Source of the DNA: JBKHJZ01 sp046537875
GTDB lineage: Bacteria > Actinomycetota > Acidimicrobiia > Acidimicrobiales > VFJN01
Length of the DNA stretch: 64,000 bases
Assembly: GCA_046537875.1 (NCBI GenBank)
Contig: JBKHJZ010000001.1
Location: forward strand, 17,012 to 81,011
Direction: 5' to 3'
The number at the start of each line of letters is the position of its first letter. Position 1 is the stretch's first letter. Under the pieces are notes generated by a model that did no database searches, had not been told where the DNA came from, and was given only the letters and a program-made list of their open reading frames with translations. The position numbers and the translations under genes are program-made. Shown piece by piece: positions 8,452-16,141 of this stretch.

Positions 8452-10107
8452 TTGGGTACCAGGACCGAGCGCCGCCGCTGGCAGCTGCGGGACGTCCCAG
8501 CCGACCTGGTCGAGCGCTACGAGCGCGACGGGTGGTGGACCGAGGAGACGCTGAGCGGTCGCATCGCCGACTGGCTCGCCGGTGCGCCGGCCACCCCCGT
8601 GCACGTCCACTCCCGCACGCACGGCTGGGCGGGCACCTACGGGGCCGTCGACGACGAGGCCCGGCGCCTGGTCTCCCTGCTGCGCGACCACGGGCTCGAG
8701 GCCGGCGACGTGGTCGCCTTCCAGATCCCCAACTGGCGCGAGGCGATCGTCTCCTTCGCGGCCCTGGCGATGGGCGGCTACGTGCTGGTGCCGATCGTGC
8801 ACATCTACGGCCGCAAGGAGGTGTCGTTCATCCTCGACGAGTGCGGGGCCGACGCCTACCTGTCGCCGGCGGCGTTCGGGCACGTCGACCACCTCGACAT
8901 CATCGACACGCACCGGCCGGCCTCGCTGCGGCTGCACGTGGTCACCGGCGACGGCGCCGACCGCGAGCCGCCGGCCGGCGTGCGGCGCGTGGCGTGGGGT
9001 GAGGTCGAGCGCCACGAGCCCGCAACCGACCTGCCGGCGCCCGCGCCCGGCGACGTGGCCGTGCTCGCCTACACGTCGGGCACGACGAGCGACCCGAAGG
9101 GCGTCATCCACGACCACCGCACCATGCTGAGCGAGTTGCGGCACATGGACGCCTGGGTCACCGACAGGCCGAACCTCATGGGCTCGCCCGTCACCCACGC
9201 CACCGGGATGCTCGGCGCCGTGCTCGGCCCGCTGAAGCGTGGCGAGGCCATCCACGTCATCGACCGGTGGGACCCGGGGCACGCCCTCCAGGTCATGCGC
9301 GAGCACGGGATCGGTGGCGGCACGGGCGCGTCGGTCTTCCTCGCCACGCTGCTCGACCACCCCGATTTCACGCCGGAGCACGCCGCCACCATGGCGCGCG
9401 TCGGCCTCGGCGGGGCGCCCGTGCCGGTCGCCCTCGGGCGCCGCGCCCAGGCGCTGGGCATCAGCATCATCCGCGCCTACGGCTCCACCGAGCACCCCTC
9501 GATCACCGGCAGCCGGTTCGACGACCCCGCGGACGTGCGCCACACCACCGACGGCGCGCCCATGCCCGGCGTCGAGATCCGCCTGGTGGATCTCGACGGC
9601 CACGAGGTCGGACCGGGCACGCCCGGCGAGATCGTGTCCCGCGGGCCCGAGCTGTGCCTCGGGTACACGAACCCGGCACTGAACGCCGCGTTCGACGGCG
9701 ACGGCTGGTACCGCACCGGCGACATCGGCGTCCTCGACGAGGCCGGCAACCTCACGATCACCGACCGGGTCAGGGACATCATCATCCGCGGCGGGGAGAA
9801 CCTGTCGGCCGCCGAGATCGAGCAGGCCATCGCCACGATGCCCGGTGTCGCCGAGGTGGCCGTGGTCGCCGTCCCCGACGACCGCCTCGGCGAGCGGGCC
9901 TGCGCGGTGGTGCGCATGGTCGACGGCCACGACGCCCCCGGCCTCCCCGACCTCGCCGCCCACCTCGAGGGTGTCGGCCTCGCCCGGCAGAAGTGGCCGG
10001 AGGAGCTGCGCGCCGTCGCCGACTTCCCTCGCACCGCGTCGGGCAAGGTCCGCAAGGTCGATCTCCGCGCCGGGCTCCGCGCGGAGCAGAGCGAAGGTGG
10101 GCGGTGA
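8452..10107 (+). CDS. AMP-forming acyl-CoA ligase
   Basis: A 551-residue adenylate-forming ligase (FadD/cyclohexanecarboxylate-CoA ligase type). It activates a carboxylic acid with ATP and CoA. The ATP-grasping YTSGTTSDPKG loop is near residues 206-216, the YGSTEHPSI motif near 343-351, YRTGD near 419, and the C-terminal SGKVRK lysine loop near 528. A TTG start at 8452 is supported by AGGAGG six bases upstream, and no better start is close. It is the fourth gene of the thiolase operon and overlaps the next gene by one base (TGATG). The acid is unknown. Confidence 0.92.
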   Translation: MGTRTERRRWQLRDVPADLVERYERDGWWTEETLSGRIADWLAGAPATPVHVHSRTHGWAGTYGAVDDEARRLVSLLRDHGLEAGDVVAFQIPNWREAIVSFAALAMGGYVLVPIVHIYGRKEVSFILDECGADAYLSPAAFGHVDHLDIIDTHRPASLRLHVVTGDGADREPPAGVRRVAWGEVERHEPATDLPAPAPGDVAVLAYTSGTTSDPKGVIHDHRTMLSELRHMDAWVTDRPNLMGSPVTHATGMLGAVLGPLKRGEAIHVIDRWDPGHALQVMREHGIGGGTGASVFLATLLDHPDFTPEHAATMARVGLGGAPVPVALGRRAQALGISIIRAYGSTEHPSITGSRFDDPADVRHTTDGAPMPGVEIRLVDLDGHEVGPGTPGEIVSRGPELCLGYTNPALNAAFDGDGWYRTGDIGVLDEAGNLTITDRVRDIIIRGGENLSAAEIEQAIATMPGVAEVAVVAVPDDRLGERACAVVRMVDGHDAPGLPDLAAHLEGVGLARQKWPEELRAVADFPRTASGKVRKVDLRAGLRAEQSEGGR

Positions 10108-11273
10108 TGGACTTCAGCCGCTCCGACGATCACGAGGCCATCCGCGAGGGCATCCGGCGGATCTGCGCCGACTTCCCGGACGAGTACTGGTCGGCCCGGG
10201 ACGAAGCCCACGAGTTCCCGTGGGCGTTCTACGAGAAGCTCGCCGAGGGCGGCTGGGTGGGCATCGCCATCCCCGAGGAGCACGGCGGCGGCGGCATGGG
10301 CATCACCGAGGCGTCGATCATGCTCGAGGAGATCGCCGCCTCGGGCGCGGCGATGAACGGCTGCTCGGCCGTCCACCTCTCCATCTTCGGGATGGAGCCG
10401 GTGCGCCGCTACGGCTCGCCGGAGCTGGCGGCCCAGGTGCTCCCACGGGTCGCCACCGGCGAGCTGCACGTGGCCTTCGGCGTGACCGAGCCCGACGCCG
10501 GCACCGACACCACGTCGATCCGCACCCGGGCCGAGCGCGACGGCGACGAGTACGTGGTCACCGGCGCCAAGGTCTGGACCACCAAGGCCCCGTACAGCGA
10601 GCTCTGCCTGCTGCTGGTGCGCACGACGCCCCGGGAGGAGTGCGAGAAGCCCACGCAGGGCATGACGCTGCTGCTGGTCGACCTTCAGGACCCCGCCGTC
10701 GACATCACCCCGATCCCGAAGCTCGGCCGCAACGCCGTGGTGTCCTGCGAGGTGCGCTACGAGGGGCTGCGCGTGCCGGTGACCCGGCGCGTCGGCGCGG
10801 AGGGCGAGGGGTTCCGCTACCTGCTCGACGGCCTCAACCCCGAGCGCATCCTGCTCGGCGCCGAGTCCCTCGGCATCGGCCGCGCCGCCATGGCCCGGGC
10901 CGTGCGGTACGGCAAGGAACGGGTGGTCTTCGGCCGTCCCATCGGCCAGAACCAGGGCCTGGCGTTCCCGCTCGCCGAGGCGCACATGGCGCTCCACGCC
11001 GCCGAGCTCGCGGTGCGGGAGGCGTCGTGGCGCTTCGACGAGGGCCTGCCGTGCGGCGAGGCGGCGAACACGGCCAAGTACCTCGCCGCCGAGGCCGCGT
11101 TCTTCGCCTGCGACCGGGCCGTCCAGACCCACGGGGGCATGGGCTACGCGCGCGAGTACCACGTGGAGCGCTACTGGCGGGAGGCCCGGCTCATGAAGAT
11201 CGCGCCGGTGAGCCAGGAGATGGTCTGCAACTACATCAGCACGAACGTGTTGGGGCTGCCCAAGTCGTACTGA
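10107..11273 (+). CDS. Acyl-CoA dehydrogenase
   Basis: A full-length ACAD of 388 residues. It shows AFGVTEPDAGTDTTS (about 123-137), VVFGRPIGQNQGLAFPLAE (about 272-290) and QTHGGMGYAREYHVERYWR in the C-terminal domain. The classic YEGT position reads as a different segment (KIAPVSQ), which is usual in this subgroup, so the base is probably elsewhere. The gene starts inside the stop of the ligase before it and ends the thiolase operon; a strong hairpin follows at 11293-11324. The operon has the members needed for activation, dehydrogenation and thiolysis, but a hydratase must come from elsewhere. Confidence 0.92.
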   Translation: MDFSRSDDHEAIREGIRRICADFPDEYWSARDEAHEFPWAFYEKLAEGGWVGIAIPEEHGGGGMGITEASIMLEEIAASGAAMNGCSAVHLSIFGMEPVRRYGSPELAAQVLPRVATGELHVAFGVTEPDAGTDTTSIRTRAERDGDEYVVTGAKVWTTKAPYSELCLLLVRTTPREECEKPTQGMTLLLVDLQDPAVDITPIPKLGRNAVVSCEVRYEGLRVPVTRRVGAEGEGFRYLLDGLNPERILLGAESLGIGRAAMARAVRYGKERVVFGRPIGQNQGLAFPLAEAHMALHAAELAVREASWRFDEGLPCGEAANTAKYLAAEAAFFACDRAVQTHGGMGYAREYHVERYWREARLMKIAPVSQEMVCNYISTNVLGLPKSY

Positions 11274-11292
11274 GCGCCGGGTGGGCGGCGGG

Positions 11293-11324
11293 GGTGCGGG
11301 CCGGCGGCGGACCGCCGGCGCACC
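11293..11324. terminator. Bidirectional hairpin terminator
   Basis: GCCGGCGG (11300-11307) pairs with CCGCCGGC (11312-11319) around a CGGA loop, and GGTGC/GCACC extends the stem after a two-base bulge. It lies between convergent genes ending at 11273 and 11333. There is no T tract. Confidence 0.55.
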
Positions 11325-11332
11325 GCCCGGGA

Positions 11333-12802
11333 TCAGCCGGCCGGCGTGGCCAGCAGCTTCATCTGCAGGAACTCCTCGAGCCCGGCGATGCCGTTCTCGC
11401 GGCCGAAGCCGGACTCCTTGTACCCGCCGAAGGGCGCGTCGGGGGCGTGCCACATGCCGCCGTTGACGCTGATGGTGCCGGTGCGGATCCGCTGGGCCAC
11501 CTTCACGGCGCGGTCCTCGTCCTCGGCGACGACCCCGCCGGAGAGGCCGTAGCGCGAGTTGTTGGCGATGCGGATGGCGTCGTCGTCGCCGTCGTGGGGC
11601 TGCACCACGAGCACCGGGCCGAACACCTCGTTCTGGGCGATCTCGCTGTCCTCGGCGGCGCCGACGACGAGCGTCGGCGTGTAGAAGAAGCCCTTCTCGT
11701 GGTCGGTCGACATGCCGCCGGTGACGACGGTGGCGCCGTCGGCCACGGCCCGGTCGACCATGCCCTGCACCTTCTCGCGCTGGCGCTGGTTGATGAGCGG
11801 TCCGAGGTAGGTGGAGGGGTCGAACGGGTCGCCCACCTGCAGGCTCTCGAGGACGGACCTGGCCGTCTCGACGGCCTGGTCGAGGTGGGTGCGCGGCACG
11901 ACGAGCCGGGAGGTGATCGCGCAGCCCTGGCCGCTGTGCGAGCAGGTGGCCATGGCGGCCACGAACGCGCCCCCGTCGACGCTGGCCCCGTCGAGCACCA
12001 CCATGGCGGACTTGCCGCCGAGCTCGAGGAACACCTTCTTCAGCGTGTCGCTGGCCGCCTTCATGATCGACTTGCCCACAGGTGTCGACCCGGTGAACGT
12101 GATCATGTCGACCCGGGGGTCGGTGGTCATCCGCACGCCGGGGTCGACCTCGCTCGAGGCCAGCACGTTCACCACCCCCGGCTCGATGTCCGTCCGGTTC
12201 GCGACGAGGTCGGCGAGGGCGAGGGTGATGAGCGGCGTGTCGGGCGCACCCTTCAGCACCGTGGTGCAGCCGGCGGCGAGGGACGGGCCCAGCTTCGCCA
12301 GGTTCAGCTGCGTGGGGTAGTTGTACGCCGAGATGGCGCTGACCACGCCGACCGGCTCCCGCAGGATCCGGCGGCGGTGGAGGCTGCCGTAGGCCTCGTG
12401 GGTGCCGAGGTCGACCGTGCCGTCGTAGGACTCGGCGAGGTCGGCGTAGTAGTCGAGGATCCCGATGGGCCCCTCGAGCGCCGGGCCGCTGGTCATCGAG
12501 ATCGGCACGCCGACCTCGTGCACGGTGAGGGCCCGCAGCTCCTCGAGGTCGTCGCGCATCGCCGCCGCCAGCTGGCGCAGGCAGGCGGCGCGGTGCTTGG
12601 GCTCGGTGGACCACGACGTCTCGTCGAACGCCCGCCGGGCGGCGCCGATGGCCCGGTCGACGTCGGCCACGGAGGCGTCCGCCGCCTCGCCGACGACCTC
12701 CTCGGTGGCCGGGTCGACGGAGGCGAACCGCCGGCCGCGCTCCGCGTCCACCAGCTCGCCGTCGATGAGCAGCCGGTCGTTCGGTCGTGCGGACAAGGCC
12801 AT
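11333..12802 (-). CDS. NAD(P)-dependent aldehyde dehydrogenase
   Basis: A 489-residue member of the aldehyde dehydrogenase superfamily, oxidising an aldehyde to a carboxylic acid. The N-terminal SAYNYPTQLNLAK stretch, the cofactor loop FTGSTPVGKSIM, the general base Glu in LELGGKSA and the catalytic Cys in GQGCAITSR are all present, ending with GGYKESGFGRENG. I place the start at ATG 12802 because GAGGGGG lies eight bases upstream; a GTG at 12850 would add 16 residues but has no ribosome site. It stands alone on its strand, with a perfect 9-base dyad on its probable promoter at 12897-12921. Confidence 0.92.
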   Translation of the reverse strand: MALSARPNDRLLIDGELVDAERGRRFASVDPATEEVVGEAADASVADVDRAIGAARRAFDETSWSTEPKHRAACLRQLAAAMRDDLEELRALTVHEVGVPISMTSGPALEGPIGILDYYADLAESYDGTVDLGTHEAYGSLHRRRILREPVGVVSAISAYNYPTQLNLAKLGPSLAAGCTTVLKGAPDTPLITLALADLVANRTDIEPGVVNVLASSEVDPGVRMTTDPRVDMITFTGSTPVGKSIMKAASDTLKKVFLELGGKSAMVVLDGASVDGGAFVAAMATCSHSGQGCAITSRLVVPRTHLDQAVETARSVLESLQVGDPFDPSTYLGPLINQRQREKVQGMVDRAVADGATVVTGGMSTDHEKGFFYTPTLVVGAAEDSEIAQNEVFGPVLVVQPHDGDDDAIRIANNSRYGLSGGVVAEDEDRAVKVAQRIRTGTISVNGGMWHAPDAPFGGYKESGFGRENGIAGLEEFLQMKLLATPAG

Positions 12803-12896
12803 CTTCCGTCCCCCTCGTCGGGCTGCGGCCACGTCCACATCAGTCGTCACCCGGTCGCCGCGGTGACGGGACGAGCATGGCAGCCGATCTGCAACT

Positions 12897-12921
12897 TGTA
12901 CTCTCTCGCCGCGAGAGTACA
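12897..12921. promoter_or_regulatory. Perfect 9-base dyad at the aldehyde dehydrogenase promoter
   Basis: TGTACTCTC (12897-12905) and GAGAGTACA (12913-12921) are separated by seven bases. On the minus strand the distal arm runs into TACAAG, a plausible -10, so a bound repressor would block the aldehyde dehydrogenase transcript. I see no second copy in the window. Confidence 0.55.
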
Positions 12922-13034
12922 GTTTTCGCCCCGGTGCGGTCGTCGTCGGGAGCGGTCCCGGTCGACGGCACTGGCACCGCCGACGTCGACAGCGGTGCTG
13001 CGATCCGCGCGCTTGTGTCGCCGCTACCGCTCTG

Positions 13035-13051
13035 AGAGAATGATGTTCTCA
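13035..13051. promoter_or_regulatory. Shared dyad, copy 2 (amidohydrolase promoter)
   Basis: AGAGAATGATGTTCTCA matches the copy at 5056-5072 at 14 of 17 bases, and the wider 13032-13052 has CTGAGA/TCTCAG arms. It lies 17 bases before a TACCTT -10 at 13063-13068, the same geometry as copy 1 within one base. Confidence 0.55.
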
Positions 13052-13109
13052 GGCGCGAGGCGTACCTTCTTCGGCGACGCCATCGCCGTACACGAGTGAG
13101 GGGACTTCG

Positions 13110-14330
13110 ATGAGCTCGCCATCCGGCATTCCCGTCTTCGACGCCGACAACCACTTCTACGAGACGACGGAGTCCCTGACCCGCCACCTGCCCGACCGCT
13201 ACCGGAGCGCCATCCAGTACGTGAAGCTGGAGAACGGGCGCACCAAGCTGGCGGTGGGCGGCAAGATCAGCGAGTACATCCCCAACCCCACGTTCGACGT
13301 GGTGGCGCGCCCCGGCGCCCAGGAGGAGTACTACCGGGTCGGCAATCCCGAGGGGAAGAGCCGCCGCGAGCTGTTCGGCAAACCGATCAAGTCGCCGCCG
13401 GCGTTCCGGGCGCCCAAGCCCCGCCTCGAGCTGATGGACGAGCAGGGCCTCGACCGCACGCTCATGTTCCCGACCCTCGCCAGCGTCGTCGAGCAGCGCA
13501 TGAAGGACGATCCGTTCTTCCTGCACGCCGCCATCCACGCGCTCAACCAGTGGATGTACGAGGAGTGGCAGTTCAACTACGAGGACCGGATCTTCTCGAC
13601 GCCGGTCATCACGCTGCCCATCGTCGAGAAGGCGATCGAGGAGCTCGAGTGGGTGGTCGAGCGGGGCGCCAAGGTCGTGCTCATCCGGCCGGCGCCGGTG
13701 CCCGGCTTCCGCGGCACGCGCTCGTTCGCGCTGCCCGAGTTCGACCCGTTCTGGCGGCGCGTGGTGGAGCTCGACATCCTGGTCGCGCTGCACTCCTCCG
13801 ACAGCGGCTACGACCAGATCGCCAACTGGTGGGAGGGCAGCGACCAGGAGATGCTGCCGTTCCAGCCTGCGGCGTTCCGGATGCTCTCCTCGTGGCGTCC
13901 CATCGAGGACTCGGTGGCGTCGCTGATCGCGCACGGAGCGCTCACCCGGCACCCGGAGCTGAGGATCGCGGTGGTCGAGAACGGCGCCTCGTGGGTCGAG
14001 CCGCTGCAGAAGGCGCTCAGGGACACCTACAAGAAGATGCCGCAGGACTTCCCCGAGGAGCCCATCGCCGCCATGCGGCGCTGCATCCACATCAGCCCGT
14101 TCTGGGAGGAGGACTACGGCTACCTCGCGGAGCTCCTCGGCGAGGACAACGTGCTGTTCGGGTCCGACTACCCGCACCCCGAGGGTCTGGCGAACCCGGT
14201 GTCGTACGTCGACGACCTCAGCCACCACACCGAGGAGCGGCTCCGCAAGTTCATGGGCGGCAACCTCGCCCGCCTCATGAACGTGGAGAACACCCCCGTC
14301 GCGTCGGCCCCGGTGGCCTCCGCCCGCTGA
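13110..14330 (+). CDS. Amidohydrolase (COG2159-type, ACMSD-like TIM barrel)
   Basis: A 406-residue amidohydrolase-2 family protein. Members are metal-dependent hydrolases or decarboxylases acting on cyclic or carboxylated compounds. The N-terminal DADNHFYE (11-18) sits where other members have DxDxHxxE; the C-terminal FGSDYPHPEG carries the metal-binding Asp typical of the family. The GAGGGGAC ribosome site is five bases before ATG 13110. It is a distant paralogue of the proteins at 38974 and 53328. The promoter shares an operator with the thiolase operon, so it probably acts in the same pathway. A strong hairpin follows. Confidence 0.88.
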   Translation: MSSPSGIPVFDADNHFYETTESLTRHLPDRYRSAIQYVKLENGRTKLAVGGKISEYIPNPTFDVVARPGAQEEYYRVGNPEGKSRRELFGKPIKSPPAFRAPKPRLELMDEQGLDRTLMFPTLASVVEQRMKDDPFFLHAAIHALNQWMYEEWQFNYEDRIFSTPVITLPIVEKAIEELEWVVERGAKVVLIRPAPVPGFRGTRSFALPEFDPFWRRVVELDILVALHSSDSGYDQIANWWEGSDQEMLPFQPAAFRMLSSWRPIEDSVASLIAHGALTRHPELRIAVVENGASWVEPLQKALRDTYKKMPQDFPEEPIAAMRRCIHISPFWEEDYGYLAELLGEDNVLFGSDYPHPEGLANPVSYVDDLSHHTEERLRKFMGGNLARLMNVENTPVASAPVASAR

Positions 14331-14359
14331 GCCCGGTGCCCTGAGCCCGTTCCCTGAGG

Positions 14360-14389
14360 GGGGCTGCCCGCGTTCGGGCGGGCAGCCCC
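14360..14389. terminator. Strong bidirectional hairpin terminator
   Basis: A perfect 12-base stem GGGGCTGCCCGC (14360-14371) and its complement (14378-14389) close a six-base loop. It sits between convergent genes ending at 14330 and 14414. No T tract is seen, as is common in high-GC actinobacteria. Confidence 0.8.
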
Positions 14390-14413
14390 GTCCAGCCCCG
14401 TCCGACGGGCCCC

Positions 14414-15184
14414 TCAGCCCTTCTCGAGCGCCTTGTCCAGGAAGGCCCTGATCTCGTCGGTGCCGAACGACTCGTACTCGCCGGCGAGGGCGAAGTCGAT
14501 GGTGGCCAGCACGGCCCGCTCCATGTGGATGTTCAGCACGCGCTTCGTGGTCTCGACCGCGTACTGCGGCAGCGTGGCGATCCGGCGGGCGCACGCCATC
14601 GCCCGGTCGACCACCTCCTCCGGCTCCACCACGTGGTTCACCAGGCCGATCTCGCGGGCCCGCTCGGCGGGGATCCGCTCACCGGTGAAGGCGAACTCCT
14701 TCGCCAGCAGGAGGCTGGTGTGCAGGGGCCAGGTGATGGGGCCGCCGTCCGCCGCCACCAGCCCGACCACCACGTGCGGGTCGGCGAGGTGCGCCCGGCT
14801 GCTCATGAACACCACGTCGGACAGCGACACGAGGCTGCAGCCGAGGCCGACGGCCGGCCCGTTGACCGCCGTGACGACCGGGACCCGGCACTGGACCATG
14901 TTCATCACCAGGCGCCGGCCGGTGGCCAGCGAGGTGCGCCGCAGGTCGAGATCGGTGGTCTGCTCGCGGAGGTAGGTGAAGTCGCCGCCGGCGGAGAACG
15001 CACGCCCGTTGCCGGTCAGGACGACGGCCCGGGCCTCCCGGTCGCGGCTGATCTGCGGCCACAGGTCGGCGATGCCCTCGTGCAGCCCGTGGTTGAGAGC
15101 GTTGAGCTCGTCGGGCCGGTTCAGGCGGACGATCCGGATGGCGCCGTCGGCCTCGACCACGATCTCCTCGGGCACGTCGTACAC
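14414..15184 (-). CDS. Enoyl-CoA hydratase/isomerase family protein
   Basis: A 256-residue crotonase-fold protein. GRAFSAGGDF (about 59-68) and VNGPAVGLGCSLVSLSD (about 106-122) form the CoA-thioester oxyanion hole. At the first catalytic Glu position it carries Asp in LADPHVVVGLVAADGG, as in one subgroup with hydratase or isomerase activity, so the exact reaction is open. The GTG at 15184 is chosen because GAGGAGG lies five bases upstream. It is followed upstream on the same strand by the TetR gene at 15249 with a 64-base gap, so that regulator may be transcribed with it. Confidence 0.88.
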   Translation of the reverse strand: MYDVPEEIVVEADGAIRIVRLNRPDELNALNHGLHEGIADLWPQISRDREARAVVLTGNGRAFSAGGDFTYLREQTTDLDLRRTSLATGRRLVMNMVQCRVPVVTAVNGPAVGLGCSLVSLSDVVFMSSRAHLADPHVVVGLVAADGGPITWPLHTSLLLAKEFAFTGERIPAERAREIGLVNHVVEPEEVVDRAMACARRIATLPQYAVETTKRVLNIHMERAVLATIDFALAGEYESFGTDEIRAFLDKALEKG

Positions 15185-15248
15185 GGGTTCCTCCTCGGGT
15201 GCAGGGTGGCGAGGGCGGACCGGGGCCGGCGCAGCGGGGCCGGGCCGG

Positions 15249-15968
15249 TCACGCGCGGGCCCGGCGGCGGCGCGGGCCCGGCGACCGGGACGCCACGACG
15301 TCGTCCGGCGCGATGGCGTGCAGGCAGAACTCCCACATCTCCGCGGCCGTGATGGGCTGGCGGGCGCCGCCGCTGCGGCCGGCGGTCGTGGTGGCCGCCT
15401 GCAGCACCATCGCCGCCAACCGGCGGGGCGATCCCGGACGCAGGAGGCCGGCGGTGGCCGCATCGTCGAGCATGCCGGCCATGTGGTCGAACAGCGGGGT
15501 GTAGGCCCGCGAGACCTCGTCGGGATGGGTCAGCAGCAGGCGCTGGGCGAACTCGAAGAAGAGCGGCTGCTCGGGGGCCCGGCCGGGGCTGCACAGCTCG
15601 TAGAGGACGAGCACGGTCTGCTCGAGGCGGTCGAGGGGATCGCCCTCCTCCGTGGCCGCCCTGATGCGCTGCACGGCCTCGTTCATCTCCTCCTCGAACA
15701 GCGCAAGGAGCAGCTCGTGCTTGCCGTCGAAGTACTGGTAGAAGCTGCGCAACGACAGCTCCGAGCGGTCGACGACCTCCTGGACCGTGAACTCGACCGA
15801 GCTCTTCTCGGCGATGATCTCGCGGGCGGCGTTGAGGAACCGCTGCACGCGCCTGGCGGCACGCAGCCGGGCCCCGCGGGTGGACCGCTCGATCGCCCGC
15901 TCGCGCCAGGCCCCGTCGGCGACGTGGCCGACGGCGACCTCGCCCGCCTGCTGCTCTGCCTCTGCCAT
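15249..15968 (-). CDS. TetR/AcrR-family regulator
   Basis: A 239-residue one-component repressor. The helix-turn-helix lies at about 41-90: RRVQRFLNAAREI, then FTVQEVVDRSELSLRSFYQYF and GKHELLLALF. The C-terminal half is a variable ligand domain. It is divergent from the acyl-CoA ligase at 16142 and upstream of the hydratase at 14414, both likely targets. GAAC-CTC-GTTC at 16012-16022 and the palindrome GATCGCGATC at 15997-16006, in the gap before the ligase, are possible operators. The inducer is probably an acyl-CoA or free acid, as for other FadR/PaaR-type TetR proteins; that is inference. Confidence 0.9.
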   Translation of the reverse strand: MAEAEQQAGEVAVGHVADGAWRERAIERSTRGARLRAARRVQRFLNAAREIIAEKSSVEFTVQEVVDRSELSLRSFYQYFDGKHELLLALFEEEMNEAVQRIRAATEEGDPLDRLEQTVLVLYELCSPGRAPEQPLFFEFAQRLLLTHPDEVSRAYTPLFDHMAGMLDDAATAGLLRPGSPRRLAAMVLQAATTTAGRSGGARQPITAAEMWEFCLHAIAPDDVVASRSPGPRRRRARA

Positions 15969-15996
15969 GGTCTCACCCTACTGGGGCTCGCATGGC

Positions 15997-16022
15997 GATC
16001 GCGATCTGCGCGAACCTCGTTC
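15997..16022. promoter_or_regulatory. Candidate operators between TetR and ligase genes
   Basis: The 10-base palindrome GATCGCGATC (15997-16006) is followed by GAACCTCGTTC (16012-16022), a dyad with a three-base centre. Both lie in the divergent gap 15969-16141. Neither recurs in the window, so the call rests on symmetry and position only. Confidence 0.35.
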
Positions 16023-16141
16023 TGATTGCCCTCGCGGCACCCGAGAGCGCCGTTCGCGCCCAGGGACGCCGCATCGGCGTCACATACCTGCGGCCGCCTC
16101 CGTCGGTGGCGGCCCGTGCGGACCGTGGAGGCGAGCGAGCA

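Larger units (their letters stand above)
12803..13109. other. 307-base divergent intergenic region
   Basis: This is the longest stretch without a gene. It holds the upstream regions of the aldehyde dehydrogenase and the amidohydrolase. Two separate dyads are present, at 12897-12921 and 13035-13051. The 110 bases between them show no clear gene or hairpin. Confidence 0.6.

Noticed and set aside
9477..12614. A 1045-codon minus-strand frame
   Set aside because: It crosses two real genes on the opposite strand and one on the same strand; long empty frames are normal at this GC content.
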